A stretch of DNA of 64,000 nt from Lonicera japonica (taxonomy: Eukaryota > Streptophyta > Magnoliopsida > Dipsacales > Caprifoliaceae). A program made the translations under genes and the position numbers. A model generated the notes under the pieces. That model made no database searches and had not been told where the DNA came from. It saw only the letters and a list, made by a program, of their open reading frames with translations. The stretch spans positions 27,901,017 to 27,965,016 of the forward strand of contig CM038466.1 of assembly GCA_021464415.1 (NCBI GenBank), given 5' to 3'. Below are positions 11,477 through 22,929 of this stretch, one piece after another; positions within the stretch are counted from its first letter, which is position 1; every line of letters starts with the position of its first letter.

Positions 11477-11959
11477 ATGGCTTTTTTCAATCACTCTCTC
11501 TTACTATTTACCATATTAGCATTATCGCTTTCAAGTGTCGATGTGAGTCTGGCAGCCCGCCATCTATTGCAAACTGCGGCTCGGCCACCAGTGCCGCTGC
11601 CAACAATTCCGGCTCGGCCACCAGTGACGCTGCCAACAATTCCTGCTCGGCCACCAGTGACGCTGCCAACAATTCCTGCTCGGCCACCAGTGACGCTGCC
11701 AACAATTCCAGCACTACCTAAGACCACATTGCCGCCACTGCCAGCAGTGCCAACACTGCCTAAAGCAACATTGCCGCCATTGCCAGCAACCCAATTGCCT
11801 ACACAGCCAACCGCCCCAACTCTGCCTAAGCCCACATTGCCACCTTTGCCAAGCACACAAATTCCCTCGTTGCCAAACATTCCCACAATTCCTTCAATTC
11901 CAACAACCATTCCTACAATTCCTTTCTTCTCACCACCACCGTCCACCACTAGCCCTTGA
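11477..11959 (+). CDS. Secreted Pro/Leu-rich protein with RPPVTLPTIPA repeats (copy 3)
   Basis: 160 residues, the longest ordinary member. Signal peptide 1-27 (MAFFNHSLLLFTILALSLSSVDVSLAA), then ARHLLQTA. Residues 35-78 are four tandem 11-residue units RPPV(P/T)LPTIPA encoded by a 33-base minisatellite at 11579-11710; units 2 and 3 are identical in DNA, so the expansion is recent. The rest is standard family sequence (LPPLPAVPTLPKATLPPLP, LPKPTLPPLPSTQIPSLP) and the tail TIPFFSPPPSTTSP. The repeats add positive charge (one Arg per unit) not seen in paralogs. Secretion is supported by the signal peptide; any wall function is inferred. Confidence 0.9.
   Translation: MAFFNHSLLLFTILALSLSSVDVSLAARHLLQTAARPPVPLPTIPARPPVTLPTIPARPPVTLPTIPARPPVTLPTIPALPKTTLPPLPAVPTLPKATLPPLPATQLPTQPTAPTLPKPTLPPLPSTQIPSLPNIPTIPSIPTTIPTIPFFSPPPSTTSP
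11579..11710 (+). repeat. 33-bp coding minisatellite, 4 units
   Basis: Four in-frame 33-base units (11579, 11612, 11645, 11678) differing by one to three bases, each encoding ARPPV(P/T)LPTIP. Confidence 0.95.
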
Positions 11960-13458
11960 ATTTCTACAATATGTCATCGTTCTCCATTTATGATTATGTT
12001 TATGCTTAAAACAATGCTAGCTAGATGTACTGGAATTTTCACCGCTATTTTTCTAGTCCGTGCTTCTACTTGTTGCATCTTTTTTAAAGTACAGCATGTA
12101 AAAGCATGGCAATTGCAAAATGGAGCGTAAAGTTCCGGTAACAATGCCATTGTTCGTTTCTTGTGTTTATTTTCTATTTTGGTAGCTGGGATTGAGTAGA
12201 TATGTATTTGTAAGATATTAGAGGGTGGGGATTCTTTTTTCTTTTTTTTTTCTTTCCCTTTTGGATTGTTTGTTATGTTGTCATTTGTTGTTTTATATGA
12301 ATATTTACTCCTGGTTTTCTTGTCAAAATTGCATCTTTATTATCAACTAGCTTGTTAGATCTATTGACAAGTTCATAGCGCAGGAACGAGTTTCACATAA
12401 TGTTCTTTTATAATGAGTAGTGCTACACTTATTAGGCAATTTTACATTTATACATTATATGAAATTAATGTACCTTCGCACACGGTAAAATAAGCAGTAA
12501 GATTACCTGGTAAAAAAAATATTTTCAATGCCGAAAAGGTCAAGATTTATTGAAATGTCGTGTTTACAATATTTTCTTTCAGAATTTGCTTAACTATTTA
12601 TTTTAATGAGAACAGTGGCAGATCTGGAATTAAAAAATTTTGGTCTAAAAGTTGACATATATTCTTTGTAATTTGTTGTATGTTTACACTTTCCACTCTT
12701 TCATAAAAAAAATGGTTTTGGGTTTGACCTCCTGGATTTTCTATTTGATAACAAGTTTAATCATGTGACTGGAATTGGCGTTAGCTAGGTTAGCAGAAAC
12801 ATTTCAAAAATATAATCATAATCATTATAAAACAAGGAGAAGAATAACGCGCGTCAAAACTATATTCAAGATACATAACAATTTCTCAATACATTCAGCA
12901 CGTTATCGGATATATATACTTGTTCCACGAATTGATCGGGAGGGGTATCGAATAGGAAGACTCGAACCTGAACCTAAACCTGTCCATTATAAAGAGACAT
13001 ATACGTACTTGATTACTTTTCCGCTCTCGAGATTAAATGGTTAATAGTACAATGTTCACTATTAACCAAAAACTAAAATCATATCGCGCGCAATCTGTAA
13101 GACGATGAAATAAACTATACATCCATATAGATTTTAAATTTCCTGTTGATGAGGTACAGAAATATGATAGAATCATCAAATCAATTCTGAATCACTACCT
13201 CTGTGTATTACCAACTCAATTATATATTACCAAAATTTGCAAAATAGATTGAATTATATAGTTTTCTAGAGCTGGGGATCTTCCCGGATTAGAGGCCCCA
13301 CGAAAAGAAAAAATAATATGACAATTTGCACAATAGAAAGACTCACCGAAGTCTTTCTCTTGCAACGAACATTAAATTTAAATTTAAATTTTTTTAATAA
13401 GTTCGACTTTCAAACAATGACTCTTAATTCAAGATCAGGCGAGCAAAACAACATCAAC
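11960..13458. other. Intergenic, no gene seen
   Basis: 3' flank of copy 3 followed by A+T-rich DNA. An 89-codon open frame near 12775 begins with TTG and has no recognisable similarity, so it is not called. Confidence 0.5.
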
Positions 13459-14076
13459 TCATGGGCTAGATGAATTATCCTCCGACATAGGCTCTGTAGG
13501 AATAGTTGATGGCATAGTTGGGAGGGAAGGAATAGTTGCCGCCATAGTAGGCAATGTGGCAGCAGGGAGTGGAGGAATATTTGACGTCTTTGGCACTATT
13601 GAAGGATAGGTAGGATACTCGTCGTCCATTTTGGAGCTAGGTGAAGATGCCAATTCTGGCGTGGAAGCCGATTCTGGCTTTGACTTATTCGACTTCTTTG
13701 GCACTACTGAAGGATAGGTAGGATAGTCCTCGTCATTTTCCGAGCTAGGCAAAGTTGCCGATTCTGGCTTTGACTTCTTTGGCACTACCGAAGGATAGGT
13801 AGGATACTCGTCATCATTTTCGGAGCTAGGCGAAGGTGTCGCTTCTGATTCTGACCCTGACAAAATTGGGGGCGATGATGTCATTGAGGGCATTTGTGGC
13901 ATTTTGACTGTAGGGAAAATTTTCATGCCGGATGACACTGTTGACATTGACAAATGAGGCATGGGGGTGGGGGGCATTGTAGGTAGTGTCAACGCCGAAG
14001 TTGGCAAAAGGATTCGACCAGCAAGGCTCCCATGAAGGCTTGAAATTAGTAACGCCGCGATCAACATAGCTGCCAT
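13459..14076 (-). CDS. Divergent family member with acidic YPTYPS repeats (copy 4)
   Basis: 205 residues, the largest and most divergent member. The short signal peptide (MAAMLIAALLISSLHGSLAG, residues 1-20) and RILLPTSALTLPTMP resemble the family's AARxLLQxxxLPTIP. The C-terminal part, from PPLPAATLPTMAATIPSLP (about residue 168), also matches the family. The middle is different: three imperfect units at about 81-107, 108-137 and 145-168 of the form PSSENDDEYPTYPSVVPKKSK, rich in Asp/Glu, Ser, Lys and paired Tyr. The usual tail is replaced by MSEDNSSSP. Asp-Tyr (unit 2) and Glu-Tyr in acidic context recall plant tyrosine-sulfation sites, and the Tyr-Pro pairs could be cross-linked in walls; both are speculation. 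Its promoter lacks a clear copy of the family box, so it may be regulated differently. Confidence 0.82.
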   Translation of the reverse strand: MAAMLIAALLISSLHGSLAGRILLPTSALTLPTMPPTPMPHLSMSTVSSGMKIFPTVKMPQMPSMTSSPPILSGSESEATPSPSSENDDEYPTYPSVVPKKSKPESATLPSSENDEDYPTYPSVVPKKSNKSKPESASTPELASSPSSKMDDEYPTYPSIVPKTSNIPPLPAATLPTMAATIPSLPTMPSTIPTEPMSEDNSSSP

Positions 14077-15607
14077 TGTTTGATATGAGTCGTCAATTTA
14101 TTGATATTTTTTTTCTTTATTTTTTGTGTTGGAATTGTAGAAGAAAATGGATAAATGGGCATTTAAAGGGATAAATTTTTAGAGGTTTGTGGCCTAATTA
14201 GGAAAGAACAAATGTGGGGTTGTTGGAAGTGCTTTGAGAAACATTGATTCTTTACCTCCAAAATAAGCTTGAAATTTGAAATATGTTAACTAGTGTGTGC
14301 CAAGAGAATAGCTCAATAAACACAAGCCACCCATAGGTGCAATTCTGTTTTGTGGTTTGTGGCTTATCTACAAGCAAAGATAATTAAACCTTACTTTATA
14401 TGGAGGGGCCAACTTAATTTGCTTCTTATCCTAAAGTAAACATTCTCGTTTCGAATTAAGAGTTTTATTTGACTACTCCTAGAGACTACATCCTTCAAAA
14501 AAAAAGTGTGGGACTTCATTCTGAATTGAAAATCTCCAAATTTAGGGACGGAGTCCTAAAACCCCTAAAATTAATTTATGTTAAAACAATATATATATTC
14601 TTAATCTCGACATCCCGCATATTGGATCGAGTATGGTAAAAATTAAGATTGACTATTTCATATTGTTCGGCTGTGTTAAAGGTTTCTGTTTATCACCAAA
14701 AGCTTGTTTTTTTTTTAATAAATCCTCTATGCCTAATCTAGGGTATCTGTTTTTTTTTTTTTTTTTACCAAATGCTTGTTGTTAAACATACTAATACATA
14801 ACATAAAATCTGTGTACTGATTTGAATAAATGATCGATTAAGAACAAAAACCGTTAAATTATAATTAGATTTAGTATAATGATTATGTCGTAAAATGAAA
14901 ACTAACTCTTACTATTGGACTTTCCACAAGATATAATGGACACTTAATGTGATACTAATGACTAATGAGTAATAAAACTGAAGTAACCTGTCGAGAATCT
15001 GGAGCATCCTTTTATTTTAGCAAGTGTTTGAGCATTTCTAATTAAGGGTGCACTTGAAAATTTACTTGGTAGATCAATAGAATTTAATTCCATGGAAAGA
15101 TTTTTCAGATAAAATAAAAACTTAATATTGAGCTGGTTTTTGAATTACAGAAAAGATAAAAAAGAATTAGGCTATAATATTCTTCCTCTACCAAGCATTG
15201 AACCCACGATGTGGAGGTTATAATATGACAATCAAACCAAAACGTTAGAAAACCAAACCACTCAAGATGCAAAACATGAAATTTTTAATATTTTTCACGA
15301 GAAAAGAAGTAAACAAGCCATAGACGAAAATAAACATTGTAACATTGAGTCAGTACGTGATTATGGTTCTTCAGTGTCATAATTAACAATAACCAAGGAG
15401 AAATTAAAACAAATGGAACGATATTTAATTATTTACGCAGGTCACAATAGCTAAAGAAAATACAAAATGATTCTCAAATTGAAAATTTGAAAGCTCACAC
15501 ACTCCCAAGTATAACAAACAAAATCAGTCAAAATGAACCAAGACATGGGACGATAAGTAGAGAAGTAAAAGCCTTTCTTCAGCTTTGATATGAGAATTGG
15601 TGGTATC
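14077..15607. other. Intergenic, no gene seen
   Basis: Begins with the promoter side of copy 4 (a TTTAAATG TATA-like element on the minus strand near 14160). Otherwise A+T-rich without recognisable genes; the last 120 bases are the 3' flank of copy 5. Confidence 0.5.
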
Positions 15608-15994
15608 TTAAGGGCTAGTGGTAGATGGTGGTGGCGAGAAGAAAGGAATTGTTGGCATGGTTGTTGGAATGGTACTGGGGATGGAAGGAATTGTGGGTAT
15701 AGTTGGCAAAGATGGGATTTGGGTGCTAGGCAAAGGCGGCAGTGTGGGCTTAGGCAGAGCTAGGGCAGTTGGCAGAGTAGGCAATTGGGTTGTTGGCAAG
15801 GGCGGCAGTGTGGCTGTAGGCATGGCTGGCAATGGCGGCAGTGTGGCCTTAGGGAGAGATGGAATTGTAGGCAGAGTCGCCGGTGGTAGAGCAGTGGCTT
15901 GAAGGAGATGGCGTGCAGCGAGGTTCATTTGGATGCTTGAAAGCGATAATGCTATGAATAATGATAGTAAAAGAGAGTGATTAAAAGAAGTCAT
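15608..15994 (-). CDS. Secreted Pro/Leu-rich LPPLP-repeat protein (copy 5)
   Basis: 128-residue protein starting MTSFNHSLLLSLFIALSLSSIQMNLAARHLLQ. The frame is open seven codons further upstream, but MTSFNHS aligns with MASFNHS in copies 7 and 8, so that start is chosen. Body: ATLPTIPSLPKATLPPLP, LPPLPTTQLPTLP, LPKPTLPPLPSTQIPSLP; tail TIPFFSPPPSTTSP. First of a run of minus-strand copies; its ATALPPATLPTIPSLP start of the mature part links it to copies 6-8. Secreted; wall role inferred. Confidence 0.9.
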   Translation of the reverse strand: MTSFNHSLLLSLFIALSLSSIQMNLAARHLLQATALPPATLPTIPSLPKATLPPLPAMPTATLPPLPTTQLPTLPTALALPKPTLPPLPSTQIPSLPTIPTIPSIPSTIPTTMPTIPFFSPPPSTTSP

Positions 15995-16090
15995 TGTACG
16001 TTTTGATAGGAGCAAAAAAAATAATCGGTAGAAGAAGAATTTTTAAGTAGTTTTAATTTGCTTGTGGGAAGAGTGGCATGGATCAATTGG

Positions 16091-16171
16091 GATTTATAGA
16101 CAAGGATAGTGATCATGTGGGTGTAAAGATTTGGTTGGACAAAGTGCGAGTTCGATGAGATGTTGTTGGCC
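16091..16171 (-). promoter_or_regulatory. Promoter of copy 5
   Basis: On the minus strand: family box (GGCCAACAACATCTCATCGAACTC, given here in two parts: GGCCAACAACATCTC and ATCGAACTC) at 16148-16171, and TATA element TCTATAAATC at 16091-16100. Confidence 0.7.
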
Positions 16172-16776
16172 AAGGTAGGATGGAGAAACAATGGTTTGTT
16201 TGTTCAACTTCCTATAATTTTGACTAATGGGCCAACCATATTTGTATAATGCAAATTTAATTACAAGCACTCATGACCTAATAGCCCAGACATGGAATTA
16301 ATCATGGAATTGAATAAACTTCCCAATGATATGAAACATTTTAATTATTCCCTTCTATGTTTATGATGGTCGTTAGGCCTCACCAACTACTGTCTACCAC
16401 CTAGTAGCCTCGTTTTTATTAAGAAATTGTAATGGGCTACACAAATACGGGTAGCCCTTAAGATTTGAAACTACCTCAACAGGGGTTGAGCCTACATCAC
16501 TGCAACCCTCGAACTCCTCTTCAAAGACTTACTTTCACTCTAGTTCTGTCATGCTCCATCACCATATCTTGTCGCTCTCAACTCTTCTTCAAATACTTGC
16601 TTTCGCTCTGTATTCACCTTGCCATACCTACATCACCATCGCCTAAGCAATTAATCAACTACCCGTCAAACTGTCGCTAACAGAGTTCGAACCTGCTAAC
16701 TCTTATATATTAACAATGGACAGTGATACCATCTTACCTAATGAAAGGGCATTTTATATCATCAAAAATGAGTATA

Positions 16777-16870
16777 TCTATACTATACATAAAAGTACAA
16801 ATAAACCAAAGTGTTTTTCCCTTTTTTTAAATGGACAAATATATCCTCTTCCATCTAATTTAATTTAACT
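16777..16870 (+). mobile_element. Helitron 5' terminus (fragment)
   Basis: TCTATACTATACATAAAAG and the following 70 bases closely resemble the left end of the Helitron at 29162 (both continue to AAAGTGTTT, then ATGGACAAATATA). No matching CTAG/hairpin right end was found nearby, so it is truncated or the end is degraded. Confidence 0.45.
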
Positions 16871-17324
16871 TTATTGCTGCACAACTAAAACTCGTGCAGC
16901 CCTATTGTTTTATTATTTAGATTAAAGTTCAGATTGCTTTGAAACACTTAATTCATGCATTAGAGTTTGTATTGGATTTTAAACTTCATGAATTTAAAAT
17001 GGGACAATGGTGTAAAGTGAGTCCGCATACACATTCAATCAATCTGATATTCGGTCAAGAACAAAATTGAAAGAAGTTACATGCGTCTTTATATGCAAGA
17101 ATCAAAGTTTGGAGAAGTTAATAACAAACGTCTCTGCAGGTTTATTTTCCAAAATTTTCAACCTTTAAATTTGTATATATATTGAACATATTTAATAAAG
17201 TTTTTTCTTTATTTATTTTTTATGTTATAGAATACTTCTTTGTATTATCAACAATTTATTGGTTTCTATATCATCAATTTTTTTTCGTCTTTTTTTTTGT
17301 ATCAATTTTAGCTTTTATCACTAA

Positions 17325-17858
17325 GGGTGTGTTTGATTGGCAATAATACTCATGAAAAATGAGCATTTTTTACTTGATTTAACAACTCAAGGCGTTTGAT
17401 TGGCTTTTTTTTTTCTAGGCAATTCAATTCACACTTTTAGCTCACACATGTGCATTTTCAAGGCAATTGAGGAAAATGGTTTCTTTGGGGGAGGTGGTTT
17501 TTTGTTTTTCATGCTTGGGCACAGTTCACGAGACAAAGTTTTTACCATTTTTTACATTAAAAATGCCATAACTTAAAATATAAAAATCAAAATAATATAA
17601 AAATTTAATATTTAAAATATACTAATCAAGATCAATTAAACAAGATCCATCATGATTATATAATTATGTAAAAAACAAATACCAATAATTTTTTCTACAT
17701 TAAAAATGCCATAATACAACCAATATTTTTCGGGTAGAAAATTAAGGCAATCAAACACACTACACTACATTTTTTATGCAACTCAATTCTAGGTAATTCA
17801 ATTGCCGGTAACTTATTTTCTTCCCATACAAATTTCACGCTTGCAATCAAACGCACCC
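17325..17858. mobile_element. Tourist-like MITE (TAA target duplication)
   Basis: Left end GGGTGTGTTTGATTGGCAA, right end TTGCAATCAAACGCACCC, imperfect inverted repeats, flanked on both sides by TAA (17322-17324, 17859-17861) as in PIF/Harbinger-derived MITEs. 534 bases, non-coding. Confidence 0.75.
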
Positions 17859-18394
17859 TAATTGTTGTATTATTTGATTATCACTAGTTTTTAGATGGGA
17901 GAGACTCAAAAATTACCAAACTTAACTTAAAATTTAAATATCGTAATCTGTTATTTATTTATTTATTTTTGAAAGATAAAATAATCTGTTTAATCCAAAC
18001 ATTGAAAGTAAATTCTGGTATTACATTTAATATCACACATACTATCTGAAAAGGTTGTGATCTTTGCAGCAAATATACATTAATGATGAAAATAAGAAAC
18101 TTTGTACTTTATCCAGAATAGAACAAGTCACTTTTGAAAGTATTAATTCAAAATTTAATAAATTTGAGGTAATGATATTAGCATTGTACATAAAGTATTT
18201 TCTATCACTCAAAAATTATTTTTAGTGACAAAAGTATCTCAAAAAATTTATATAAAAGTATAACTAAAGATAATTTTAGAGTGTTAAAATACTTTTGTGA
18301 AGTGTTAATATTATGACCCTAAACTTATTCCACAATAGCAAGAGACTTTATTTTATTAAAATATATAACTTGAAAAAATAACATATATGACATC

Positions 18395-18480
18395 CGGTTA
18401 ATTGGTCCAATGGTTAAGAGGAATTGTTATATCCTTAATAACTAGGGTTTGATTGTCCCTACCTCAAAACATCGTACAAA
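18395..18480 (+). repeat. tRNA-like SINE fragment (weak)
   Basis: TGGTCCAATGGTTAAGAGG resembles a Pol III A box and GGGTTTGATTGTCCC a B box about 45 bases later, the layout of tRNA-derived plant SINEs. No clear tail or target duplication. Confidence 0.25.
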
Positions 18481-18700
18481 GATGTACATGCCTCAAAAAA
18501 GTTGTCTACGAATGCCGAATGTCATTTACTTACTGGGTACCTAGCTATGGATAGATCATATTGATGCCTGGTTCGGGGTCATTTTTAATGTTAAGAAACG
18601 AAATTTTTTATTTTTTATTTTTTTGGGACCGAAAAAATGTGAAAAGATCTAAAATATACATATATCATCCTTCAGTAACCAGCATGGCCTTTTGCATTTA

Positions 18701-18920
18701 GGGTGAAAATTCTTTTCAATGTAAATAATTTTTCATGTAAATGAAATGTTTCGGTTTATTTGGCTGGTATTGGAATTGATGAAAACACACTGCATTACTT
18801 TATGGCGTGTAATTGATCGATTTGCAACAATTATTTCATTTACAAGGAAAATCAAACACTTATTTTGCATTTTCCTTGCAAACCAAACTCTATCGCTAGA
18901 TTAACAGGTTATTAAATGCA
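18701..18920. mobile_element. Decayed copy of the 25435 MITE
   Basis: TTTAGGGTG... through AACCAAACTCT is alignable to the MITE at 25435-25693 and lies at the equivalent place in a duplicated unit. The outer inverted repeat is eroded. Confidence 0.4.
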
Positions 18921-19751
18921 GGTTTGTTAGACTTGTGTCTCTTAGGCTTAAAGTGACCCACATATTTAATTATTTATAACTATAATTTATTTATTATTAA
19001 ATATAACAATATTATTTTAATTCAAAATATGAATGGTAACTAACTAGGGTTCAAACCTATTTGGAAATAAATCATAAAATATTTGTTTGATTAAAACAAA
19101 TATGTAAAGATCTTATTAAGAAATAAAGGTTCTTAACATATCATATATGTGCATGTGGTTCCCTTAAAAAACAAACACAAGTTTTGTGAGGGAATAGGCT
19201 AGAAAATCTCTATCAAATAAAACTATTGAGTGTTTTTTTGCTACTTATGAAGTAGATACGGAAAACTGGTGGTTTAGATCGGACAACAATAGCGGGAGGT
19301 AAGATCCTATTCTTCCACTACAATGTTAGTTAAGTTTTGCAAGGCTTTCTTTTGTTCATGCCAAATAAATTTTTATTTCATACTATAATTTACGTTGAAC
19401 TTGAATTTTAACTAACAATAAAGTTGCTACAAACAATTTTCATTTGTTGTCTGAGCTGTGGGTGCTGGAAGTAACCTCAAACATTGAATAACTAAAGAGT
19501 GTCAAGAAAGTAAAGAGTAAGGATATTCAAATTCAACTATTTCATATAGGATCCAACAATCAATAATATATATAATGACAATGAAACAATGGAAACGACC
19601 ACAAATTTCTACAAAATGAAACCCCACGTACACTCCTGACTACAACAAATGAAAATAAAAATTCACTTAAAAAATAGACGACGACGGGCAGCTATAGAAG
19701 AATACTGAATAGGCCTCTCATCAGTAAATTCAGAGAAAATGGTCGCATCTC

Positions 19752-20204
19752 TCAAGGGCTAGTGGTGGATGGTGGTGGCGAGAAGAAAGGAATAGTAGGC
19801 ATGGTCGTTGGAATGGTTGGGATTGAAGGAATTGTGGTGGGGATAGAGGGAAGTGGCGGCAGTGTGACTGTGGGGACGGTGGGCATAGTGGGCAGTGTTG
19901 GATTTGGCAGAGAGGGGATTTGGGTGCTTGGCATAGGTGGCAGTGTGGGCTTTGGTAGAGTTGGGGCCGTAGGCAGAGTAGGCAGTTGGGTTGTTGGTAA
20001 TGGTGGCAGTGTGGCTGCAGGCAGTGTTGGCATGGCTGGCAATGGCGGCAGTGTGACCTTAGGCAGAGATGGAATTGTAGGCAGAGTTGCTGGTGGCAGA
20101 GCAGTGGTTTGAAGGAGATTGCGAGCTGCAATGGTAACGTGGACGCTTGAAAGTGATAATGCTACGATGAAAGATAGCAAAAGAGAGTGATTGAAAGAAG
20201 GCAT
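19752..20204 (-). CDS. Secreted Pro/Leu-rich LPPLP-repeat protein (copy 6)
   Basis: 150 residues. Signal peptide 1-27 (MPSFNHSLLLSFIVALSLSSVHVTIAA), then ARNLLQTTALPPATLPTIPS, regular LPPLP/LPTLP units, LPKPTLPPMPSTQIPSLP, LPTMPTVPTVTLPPLP and tail TIPFFSPPPSTTSP. About 10 differences from copy 7 over 150 positions, so a recent duplicate. Promoter and 3' flank are shared with copies 7 and 8. Confidence 0.91.
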   Translation of the reverse strand: MPSFNHSLLLSFIVALSLSSVHVTIAARNLLQTTALPPATLPTIPSLPKVTLPPLPAMPTLPAATLPPLPTTQLPTLPTAPTLPKPTLPPMPSTQIPSLPNPTLPTMPTVPTVTLPPLPSIPTTIPSIPTIPTTMPTIPFFSPPPSTTSP

Positions 20205-20275
20205 TGTTTTATGAGTTCAAAGAACAATTGAAGTACTTTGATTTTGAATGTGGAAGAGTGGAATGTCTCAAATGG

Positions 20276-20352
20276 AATTTATAGAGAAGTAAATAGTGAT
20301 GAGGTGTGAAGATTTGGTTTGACAAAATGAGTTTGATGAGATATTGTTGGCC
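20276..20352 (-). promoter_or_regulatory. Promoter of copy 6
   Basis: Minus strand: family box at 20329-20352 (CAATATCTCATCAAACTC core) and TATA element CTATAAATT at about 20277-20284. Confidence 0.7.
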
Positions 20353-20826
20353 TATGGGTGTAGAAAGGAAAGAAACTTTACTTGTTGGTTCAACAAAGCC
20401 TTGGAATATAATTAAACAAACTTTATTGTTGCCTTGTTGGTATTGTTCATCTGGTGTTTAATTTTGACTTGGAATCCTGGTGGATTAGATTAAATCTGGC
20501 TGCCCTGAGGAAATGACACACTCACAGTTATTATAACAACCTCCAGATTTGTTTAAAATGCAATTTCAATTAGAAGAATGGCCTGGATAGCTCATACAAG
20601 CCATGGAATTGAACAAACTTCCAATTGATATGTACACTTTTGACAGATACATATTTTTTGCTGTACATTCTTACTTGAATATAAATGGTAAAATCTTATC
20701 TTATCTGCTATAAATTCCTATTTGCAAGCTCATTAAGCTAGGAGACTAAGAGGTTTCGTTTTTACAAAAGAAACAGACTTAAAGGGCTTCCCTCCAACTA
20801 TAATCTTTTTTGGTACAAGACATCTG

Positions 20827-20900
20827 GCTTGTAGCTCAAGTGGTAAAGACTATGTGTATTAAGGGAGAAATCATTAGTTTGATTCCCCCTAGCCCCCAAC
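20827..20900 (+). repeat. tRNA-like SINE fragment
   Basis: TAGCTCAAGTGGTAAAG (A-box-like) and GTTTGATTCCCCCT (B-box-like) about 45 bases apart. The tail is not resolved. Confidence 0.3.
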
Positions 20901-21161
20901 CCCCTCCTCCTCTCCCAAATTGAACTTCAAGTGTATTCATAATTGCTATGTATAAACATAAAAATTAAAAATAAATAATTATACCCGCATTTTTCCTAAT
21001 GGTCAATTGAGTCATTTTTAACATTTTTCTTCCCTTGTTACTCATCGTGGTTGCAACAACTGCCCACCACTAAAAACCTCATTGGAGGTTCAACAATAGT
21101 CGCCGGACGTCCACCAAATCTCCGACGGCGAGTGATAGTGACAGGCGGCGGTTAAATGCTA

Positions 21162-21413
21162 CTCCCTCCGTCCTAAATTGCTGGTCCCTCTTTCTTTTTT
21201 TGGATGTCCCAAAATAAATGTCCACTTTCCATAAAAGATAAATATATACCTATTTTGCCCTTTTGTACTTTCACTTTTCAAGTAGAAGTTGTGAATAAAG
21301 AAAAGGGTAAAAAGGGAAAGTCAATATAAATTAAGCAAAAAATGTAATGATAGTGTTTGGTCCTTAATAAGTTGAATTTTTCAAAAGAGACCAACAATTT
21401 AGGACGGAGGGAG
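21162..21413. mobile_element. Stowaway MITE
   Basis: Begins CTCCCTCCGTCCTAAATTG and ends CAATTTAGGACGGAGGGAG, perfect inverted repeats of the classic Stowaway type, flanked by the TA dinucleotide target duplication (21160-21161, 21414-21415). 252 bases, non-coding. Confidence 0.92.
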
Positions 21414-21833
21414 TATTTTTTTAAAGAAAAAATAGATGATGGAGGGGTATTTTTTAGACAAACAAAATGAATGTCGTGAAATAAAAATATAAGTTGTCCT
21501 TTCCTTTAATTTAATTCAGATTTCTAATCTATTACTTTACACCTTTTCAAAGAAAAGTAATTCTACACATCTCAAATTATTTTTTGATATACTTGCTAGG
21601 AATGTCAAATGCCAATCATTTACGGGTCAGTTTTCGTATATATTACGAATTTCATTAGTATAAGTTTATTCAAATCAACCACATTCTCCAAACATGCATT
21701 TTTATATCATAATTTCATCCAAGAGTCCAATATATAATGAATTCTTTTCAAGTCAAAGCCTCTGTTAATTTTTGAAACAGTTATGTATTTGGGCTTATTC
21801 GTTTGGAACTAAAAAATATGAATTATACATTAA

Positions 21834-22370
21834 GGGCACATTTGGTTCAAGTTTTGAGAATGGAATAAGTATCTTAAATTCTTGAAAAGCTTTTCTCCTT
21901 ACATTTAGGATAGTGTTTGATCCAGACATGAATTCTTCTTTCATGTAACGTTGAATTACCAAAATGTTCTTTCATTTTATAAAATTAAAAGAAAAATCCT
22001 AACAATTTTAGAAAGGTAAAATTTAAGTTTTTATTATTAAGAACTGTGAAAAGTTGTTTTATGTATTTAATAATTAAATAATAATAATAATAAAAAGAAG
22101 TGGTTTAATAACAAAAAAATATAACTGAAAAAAAAAATTGCCTCAGTAAGTAAAAGTGATATTTTGGTCTTTAGATAAATTATTAGAAAAAAAATTCTAA
22201 AAGGGAATATCTAGAGAATTAATCTATTCCTATCGATCGTGAACTTTGAAGGAATACACTAATCCTGAAATGATGCATTTCTAACCCAAAACTCAAAACA
22301 AATATCCGAATTCTTCTAGAATGGAATGTAACATTCTAGAAATGATTTAAAACTCGAACCAAACGAACCC
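21834..22370. mobile_element. Tourist-like MITE (TAA target duplication)
   Basis: Left end GGGCACATTTGGTTCAAG, right end CTCGAACCAAACGAACCC, imperfect inverted repeats flanked by TAA on both sides (21831-21833, 22371-22373). 537 bases, non-coding. Confidence 0.75.
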
Positions 22371-22929
22371 TAAGCTTTTGAAATTCATGAGCATGGGTTT
22401 TTGAATTGAACTTAGTTACATGCCCATTAGCTTTTTTTACTTTACATTTTATAGTATGTGTGAAGGATCTTACGTTTGCATGATTTCTTTCAATCATGTG
22501 CTCTAACTTCATAGAACAATTTACCTCTTCTCTTTAGGATCTACTGGTTCGGCACCAATATGTCAAATAAAATTAAATATACAATCCCCTCCAATAAAAA
22601 ATATTTCATCCAAAATAACGCAGCCTTGGTTATATTTTTTAGTTTGATATTGCAGTTCTTGAATACTTAAAGGGTGTCAAGAAAGTAAACGAAATGATAT
22701 TCAAATTCAACTATTCCATATAGGATCCAACAATCAATATATAGTACATAAAAAGACAATGAAATTATAGAAAATCAAAGACTCCACAAATTTCTACAAA
22801 ATCAAACCCCACACTCCTAAGTACAACAGATACAAATAAAAAATCACTAAAAAAAATGAAGGACGACGAGTGATTACACAAGAACACCAATAGGCCACTC
22901 ATCAGCGCATAGGGAAAGTGGTGAACATT

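Larger units (their letters stand above)
16172..19751. other. Intergenic: Helitron end, Tourist-like MITE, duplicated 3' flank
   Basis: No gene. Contains a Helitron 5' end (16777), a Tourist-like MITE (17325-17858), a tRNA-like SINE fragment (about 18395-18480) and, from about 18500 to 19751, a 3' flank repeated downstream of copy 8 (25130-26119). Confidence 0.6.
20353..22929. other. Intergenic: SINE fragment, Stowaway and Tourist-like MITEs
   Basis: No gene. Holds a possible SINE (20827-20900), a Stowaway MITE (21162-21413), a Tourist-like MITE (21834-22370) and the conserved 3' flank of copy 7 (about 22670-22929). Confidence 0.65.

Noticed and set aside
12775..13044. 89-codon frame
   Set aside because: Begins with TTG, has no family match and no promoter.
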